Shown: one piece after another, positions 60,042 through 64,000 of the stretch
How the letters are laid out: the number at the start of each line of letters is the position of its first letter
How positions within the stretch are numbered: position 1 is the stretch's first letter
Source of the DNA: Streptomyces sp. 1331.2
GTDB taxonomy: Bacteria; Actinomycetota; Actinomycetes; Streptomycetales; Streptomycetaceae
Assembly: GCF_900199205.1 (NCBI RefSeq)
Contig: NZ_OBMJ01000001.1
Coordinates: 6,503,001 to 6,567,000, forward strand
DNA length: 64,000 nt
Direction of reading: 5' to 3'
Position numbers and translations under genes: made by a program
The notes under the pieces: model-generated
What the model was told of the DNA's origin: nothing
Databases searched by the model: none
What the model saw: only the letters and a program-made list of their open reading frames with translations

Positions 60042-60992
60042 CTAGCCCTTGACGGCTCCCTGCTCGACGCCCTGGAAGAAGAAGCGCTGGCAGACGCCGA
60101 ACACCACGACGATCGGCAGAAAGGCGATCATGGTGCCGGCCGCGATCAGCCGGGGGTTGGCGGAGAAGGTGCCGTTGAGGTACTGCAGTCCGACGGTGAG
60201 GGTGTACTTCTGCGGGTCGTTGAGCACGATCAGCGGCCAGAGGAAGTCGTCCCAGGCGCCGATGAAGGTGAAGATCACGATCACGCTGAGCATGCCGCGC
60301 ACGTTCGGCAGGCCGATGTGCCACAGCCGCTGCCAGACGTTGGCGCCGTCCACCAGCGCCGCCTGGTCGAGCTCGGCCGGGACGGCGGCGAAGGCGGTGC
60401 GCATCAGCAGCACGTTGAGCATCGCGACCGAGCCCGGCAATGCGACGCCGGCCAGGGTGTCGGCCAGGCCGAGGCTGCGCACCAGCACGTACTGGGAGAC
60501 GATGGTGACCTCGCCGGGCAGGACGAGCGTGGCGAGGAGGAGGCCGAGGAGCAGCTTGGCGCCGCGGAAGCGCAGCCGGGCCAGCGCGTAGCCGGCCAGG
60601 GTGCAGCCGACCACGTTGCCGGTGATGCAGACCGCGGCCACGATCACCGAGTTGAGCGCGTAGGTCCACACCGGGACGGTGTCGGCGACCTTGCCGTAGT
60701 TGCCGATGGTGGGCTGGTCGGGCAGGAAGGCCGGGGTGCTGGTGTAGACGTCCTCGGCCGGGCCCTTGAGGGAGGTGGACAGCTGCCAGAGGAAGGGGCC
60801 GATGACCAGGAGCAGGACGAGCAGCAGGAGCAGGTAGCGGACGGCGGTGTCGGCGGGGGAGGGGGTGTTGAAGCCCCGGGAGCCCTGGGAGCCCCGGGAG
60901 CCCCGGGAGCCCCGGGGGCCGTGCACGGCCCTGGTGCGGGCGGTGGACGCGGGAGGGCGGACGCTGGTCGCGGGAGTGCGGCTGGTGGTCAC
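60042..60992 (-). CDS. MalG-type ABC sugar permease with Gly/Ser/Arg repeat tail
   Basis: 316 residues with six membrane helices. The inner EAA loop is ELDQAALVDGANVWQRLWHIGLP, trimmed to its signature AALVDGANVWQRL. The cytoplasmic N-terminus of about 45 residues contains a Gly-Ser-Arg-Gly-like repeat encoded by five 9-bp units. It pairs with the MalF-type permease upstream, whose stop lies four bases before this GTG. No ATPase is encoded nearby; Streptomyces uses a shared MsiK. Confidence 0.9.
   Translation of the reverse strand: MTTSRTPATSVRPPASTARTRAVHGPRGSRGSRGSQGSRGFNTPSPADTAVRYLLLLLVLLLVIGPFLWQLSTSLKGPAEDVYTSTPAFLPDQPTIGNYGKVADTVPVWTYALNSVIVAAVCITGNVVGCTLAGYALARLRFRGAKLLLGLLLATLVLPGEVTIVSQYVLVRSLGLADTLAGVALPGSVAMLNVLLMRTAFAAVPAELDQAALVDGANVWQRLWHIGLPNVRGMLSVIVIFTFIGAWDDFLWPLIVLNDPQKYTLTVGLQYLNGTFSANPRLIAAGTMIAFLPIVVVFGVCQRFFFQGVEQGAVKG
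60872..60916. repeat. Five 9-bp tandem units in the MalG-type permease gene
   Basis: AGCCCCGGG repeated five times with one C-to-T change. They encode the Gly-Ser-Arg-type N-terminal tail and are a candidate for copy-number slippage between strains. Confidence 0.8.
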
Positions 60993-60996
60993 GGGG

Positions 60997-61869
60997 TCAG
61001 GCCGCCTTCCGGTTGAGCCGCATCAGGAACAGCATCGGGCCGAGCGTGACGACGAACAGCAGCAGGCTGAGCGCGGAGGCGTAGCCGAGGTGGCCGTTGA
61101 AGCCGCGGCTGTACATCTGGATCAGCATCACCACCGACATGTCCCGCCCGCCGGGGCCGCCCTGGCCGTGTGAGAGCACGTACAGCTCGGAGAAGACGCG
61201 CAGCGAACTCACCGAGATCAGCGCGGAGATCAGGACCATGGTCGGCCGGACCCCGGGCAGGGTGACGTGCCGGAACCGGCTCAGCGGCCCGGCACCGTCC
61301 ACGGCCGCCGCCTCGTGCAGCTCGCGCGGGACGTTGGCGAGGGCGGACAGGTAGATGACCATGTAGTAGCCCAGGCCTTTCCAGACGGTCAGGGCGATCG
61401 CGCTGAACAGCAGCAGCCAGCGGCCGGTCAGGAAGGACACCGGGGAGTCGGTCAGCCCGCTCTGCTGGAGCACTCCGTTGACCAGGCCGCGGTCGTCCAG
61501 CACCCAGCCCCAGATCAGCGCCACCACGACGGCGGAGGCGATCACCGGGGTGTAGAAGGCGGTGCGGAAGAAGGTGATGCCGGGGATCCTGCGCTGGACG
61601 AGCAGGGCGAGCAGCAGCGGCAGGACGGTCAGCAGGGGCAGGCAGACCAGCATGAAGACGATGCTGTTGAGCAGGGCGTCGGCGAGCTGTTCGTCGTCCA
61701 GCAGCCGGCCGTAGTTCTCCAGGCCGGTGAACTGCCCACCGCCCAGGGGCTTGGCGTTGGTGAAGGACAGGATCACCGTGTTGACGGCCGGCCAGAGGTT
61801 GAAGACGGCCAGCCAGACGATCGCGGGCCCGGCGAGCAGCCAGGGAGTGAACCAACGCCGGTGGGTCAT
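60997..61869 (-). CDS. MalF-type ABC sugar permease
   Basis: 290 residues with six membrane helices. FTPWLLAGPAIVWLAVFNLWP starts the first helix, and the EAA motif is ELHEAAAVDGAGPLSRFRHVTLPG (signature AAAVDGAGPLSRF). It is the first permease of the operon, 160 bases after the binding-protein gene. Confidence 0.9.
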   Translation of the reverse strand: MTHRRWFTPWLLAGPAIVWLAVFNLWPAVNTVILSFTNAKPLGGGQFTGLENYGRLLDDEQLADALLNSIVFMLVCLPLLTVLPLLLALLVQRRIPGITFFRTAFYTPVIASAVVVALIWGWVLDDRGLVNGVLQQSGLTDSPVSFLTGRWLLLFSAIALTVWKGLGYYMVIYLSALANVPRELHEAAAVDGAGPLSRFRHVTLPGVRPTMVLISALISVSSLRVFSELYVLSHGQGGPGGRDMSVVMLIQMYSRGFNGHLGYASALSLLLFVVTLGPMLFLMRLNRKAA

Positions 61870-62028
61870 GCGCCTGCCTTCCTGGGCCGGGAGTGGGGCC
61901 GGGGGGATGGTGCGGGTGCGGGGCGGGTGCGGGTCGTTCCCGGGAGCGGCGGGTGTGCGGGGCCCGCCGCTGCGCCGGTGCCGGGTGGGGCGGTTGTGTG
62001 GCAGCGGGGATCAGCCCCGGGCGTGGGC

Positions 62029-63318
62029 TCAGCCCTTGAGCAGCTTGTTGCACTGCTCGACGGCGGAGTCCAGCGCCTGCTTGGAGCCGGCGTCGCCGCT
62101 CATGGCCAGGGCGATCTGCTGGTTGACGATGGTGCTCATCGCGTCGTCGACCTGGACCGGCTGGATGAGCTTGGCCTCGGCCAGCGACTTGAAGGCGATC
62201 ACCTTGGCGTCGCCCGCGTTGCTGCCGTCGCTCCTGCTGAAGAACGGGTCGTTCGCCGAAGCCTTGGTGGACGGGAAGATGCTGGTCAGGTGGGCGAAGG
62301 CGGCCTGGTTCTCGGCGCTGGTGACCCAGCGGGCGAGGGCGACCGCGGCGGCCGGGTTCTTGGTGCCCTTGGGGATGGACAGGCCCTGGACGTACAGCGG
62401 CGGGGTGGCCATCGCGGGGGACGGGACGACCTTCGGGGCGAGCGTCGGGTTGTCGGTGGCGAGGCTGGTGATGTAGTTGGCGCCGGCGGTCGTCCAGGCG
62501 ACGGTGCCGGCGTTGAAGAGCTTGGAGTTTCCGGCGTAGGTGTTGGTCAGGACGTCGTTCGGCAGCAGGCCCGCCTTGAAGGCGTCGCGGTACTTGTCGA
62601 GCAGCGCGGCGGCCTCGGGGGTGTTGAAGGTGAAGCTCTTGCCGTCGTCGGACATGATCTTCACACCGGCGTTGTAGAGGTCGCCGATGCCGGGTTTGCG
62701 GCTCATCAAGTAGGCCTTGCCGCCGGACTTCTCCTTCATCACCCGAGCCTGGGCGATCAGTTCGTCCAGGGTGGTCGGAGGCTTCTTCGGGTCCAGGCCG
62801 TACTGCGTGAGGAGGTCCGAACTCCAGTAGTTGACATCGGTGTTGAGGTACCAGGGGTAGCCGAAGGTGCCCTGGAGGCCGGCGTAGCGGTAGGCGTCGA
62901 CGCCGCCGGCGACGTACTCGTCGGCGAGCTTGGGGTCGGCCTTGGCGACGTCCAGCAGGAGGTCCTTCCTGGCGAGCGGGAGGGCGAAGTCGGGCGGGAG
63001 GTTGACCACGTCGGGCAGGGTGCCGGCGGCGGCCTGGCTGAGCACCTTGTCGGAGTAGCCCTCGCCGGGCTGGTCGAGCCATTCGACCTCGACGCCGGGG
63101 TACTTCTTCTTGAAGCCGTCGATGACGCCCTGCATGTAGTCGGTGAACTTCGGTTTGAGCGCCCAGGTCTGGAGCGAGACCTTGCCCTTGACCTCGCCGG
63201 TGGCGGCCGCACTCGCCACTCTGTCGCTGTTCCCGGTGTCGCCGGAACCGAGCCCGCAGCCGGTGAGTGCGGCGGCGGTGAGGGCCGTTGTCGTCAGTGC
63301 CGCCCAAATTCTTCGCAT
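62029..63318 (-). CDS. Sugar ABC solute-binding lipoprotein
   Basis: 429 residues of the SBP_bac_1 family. The signal peptide ends in the lipobox LTGCG, so the protein is membrane-anchored outside the cell. The mature part starts VSLQTWALKPKFTDYMQGV and has the LPDVVNLPPDFALPLA and YGLDPKKPPTTLDEL segments of oligosaccharide binders. GGGAG seven bases before the ATG supports the start. First gene of the mannoside operon and divergent from a LacI regulator. Confidence 0.9.
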   Translation of the reverse strand: MRRIWAALTTTALTAAALTGCGLGSGDTGNSDRVASAAATGEVKGKVSLQTWALKPKFTDYMQGVIDGFKKKYPGVEVEWLDQPGEGYSDKVLSQAAAGTLPDVVNLPPDFALPLARKDLLLDVAKADPKLADEYVAGGVDAYRYAGLQGTFGYPWYLNTDVNYWSSDLLTQYGLDPKKPPTTLDELIAQARVMKEKSGGKAYLMSRKPGIGDLYNAGVKIMSDDGKSFTFNTPEAAALLDKYRDAFKAGLLPNDVLTNTYAGNSKLFNAGTVAWTTAGANYITSLATDNPTLAPKVVPSPAMATPPLYVQGLSIPKGTKNPAAAVALARWVTSAENQAAFAHLTSIFPSTKASANDPFFSRSDGSNAGDAKVIAFKSLAEAKLIQPVQVDDAMSTIVNQQIALAMSGDAGSKQALDSAVEQCNKLLKG

Positions 63319-63383
63319 GAGGGTCTCCCGGTGGTCCTGGGGTTCTGGGATGGGGTGGGGGGTGTGTTTCAGAACCTGCATAA

Positions 63384-63397
63384 CTAAACCGGTCCAG
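63384..63397. promoter_or_regulatory. LacI-type operator in the divergent promoter region
   Basis: CTAAACCGGTCCAG is a near-palindrome centred on CCGG, as expected for LacI-family half sites with a central CG. A second CTAAAC lies at 63422. TATGCT at 63411-63416 may be the -10 of the regulator gene, in which case the operator overlaps its -35 region. Confidence 0.5.
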
Positions 63398-63455
63398 CTC
63401 TGGCAGGGACTATGCTCCGGCCTAAACTTGGCTGTCAAGAGAGGAGTCGGGATCT

Positions 63456-64000
63456 GTGGGCAGACCGACGATCGCCGACATCGCCCGCCAGGCCGGTGTC
63501 TCCAAGGGCGCGGTGTCCTTCGCGCTCAACGGCCGGCCGGGCGTGAGCGAGGCGACCAGGGCCCGGATCCTGCGGGTCGCCGAGGAGATGAACTGGCGCC
63601 CGCACAGCGCCGCCCGTGCCCTCGGCGGCGCCAGGGCCGACGCCGTCGGGCTGGTGATCGCCCGCCCGGCCCGCACCATCGGCGTCGAGCCGTTCTTCAG
63701 CCAACTGCTCTCCGGGCTCCAGGCGGTGCTCTCGGCGAGCTCCGTCGCGCTGCACCTGATGGTCGTCGAGGACACCGCCGCCGAGATCGAGGTCTACCGC
63801 CGCTGGGCCTCCGAGCACCGGGTCGACGGCTTCGTCCTGGTCGACCTGCAGGTCAAGGACCCGCGGCTGCCGGTGCTGGACGAACTCGGGCTGCCCGCCG
63901 TCGTCCTGGGCGGGCCCGGCAAGGGCGGCAACCAGCTGCGGATCTGGGCCGACGACCGGGAGGCGATGCTCTCGATCGTCGACTACCTGGCCGCCATCGG
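63456..64000 (+). CDS. LacI-family regulator of the mannoside locus (5' part)
   Basis: The first 181 codons are in the window and the gene continues beyond it. PTIADIARQAGVSKGAVSFALN is the LacI HTH (given here by TIADIARQAGVSKGAVSFAL), followed by a hinge RPHSAARALGGARA and the start of the periplasmic-binding-protein-like effector domain. GAGGAG nine bases before the GTG supports the start. The divergent position suggests it represses the mannoside transporter operon and its own gene. Confidence 0.88.
   Translation, partial: MGRPTIADIARQAGVSKGAVSFALNGRPGVSEATRARILRVAEEMNWRPHSAARALGGARADAVGLVIARPARTIGVEPFFSQLLSGLQAVLSASSVALHLMVVEDTAAEIEVYRRWASEHRVDGFVLVDLQVKDPRLPVLDELGLPAVVLGGPGKGGNQLRIWADDREAMLSIVDYLAAI

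Overview
The window is very G+C-rich and almost entirely coding, with codon third positions nearly all G or C and frequent GTG starts behind GGAGG-type ribosome binding sites. Its families are typical of Streptomyces or Kitasatospora: a Streptomyces-griseus-type trypsin, Ku with a lysine/alanine tail, a Methyltransf_19 (DUF574) methyltransferase, DUF6158, Tat lipoproteins, and a sugar ABC system with no ATPase of its own. It reads as a chromosomal stretch of a filamentous actinomycete. No tRNA, rRNA, CRISPR array, phage or insertion sequence was seen. Many gene ends carry long, near-perfect hairpins that look like terminators.

Layout. 1-11 kb: end of an EI24 membrane protein, a secreted trypsin, a possible gene remnant, an XRE regulator, a GABA-type permease, Ku, a succinate-semialdehyde-type dehydrogenase, an ArsR/MFS pair and an adenosine/adenine deaminase. 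11-23 kb: a RibD-like reductase, a DsbA/VKOR disulfide pair, an Fpg/Nei glycosylase, two methyltransferases, a polysaccharide deacetylase, a rhodanese and a secreted M1 peptidase. 22-31 kb: an Old Yellow Enzyme behind a MerR-type promoter, a stand-alone condensation-domain protein divergent from an MFS exporter, and an FtsX-type permease divergent from a NarL-type two-component system across three 24-bp tandem repeats. 31-38.7 kb: an ECF41 sigma factor with its carboxymuconolactone-decarboxylase partner, a DinB protein, a protein with a broken P-loop, a CehA-type PHP hydrolase, a deacetylase, an orphan barstar and a Sfp-type phosphopantetheinyl transferase.

38.7-48.8 kb is the most striking locus. 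It is a minus-strand operon encoding a TauD/AtsK-type dioxygenase, a ROK repressor, a dipeptide-family solute-binding protein, two permeases, a fused double ATPase and an arylsulfatase. A short Cys-rich open frame with an ideal ribosome binding site precedes it. The set looks like an organosulfur or sulfate-ester acquisition system controlled by cysteine-responsive attenuation.

49-54 kb holds small secreted proteins (one gene has a DasR-like site upstream), a flavoprotein, an FAD oxidoreductase, a small-protein/thioesterase pair and DUF2267. 54.4-64 kb is a mannoside utilisation locus: binding protein, two permeases, GH5-like and GH38 glycosidases and a ROK kinase on the minus strand, divergent from a LacI regulator that runs off the window.
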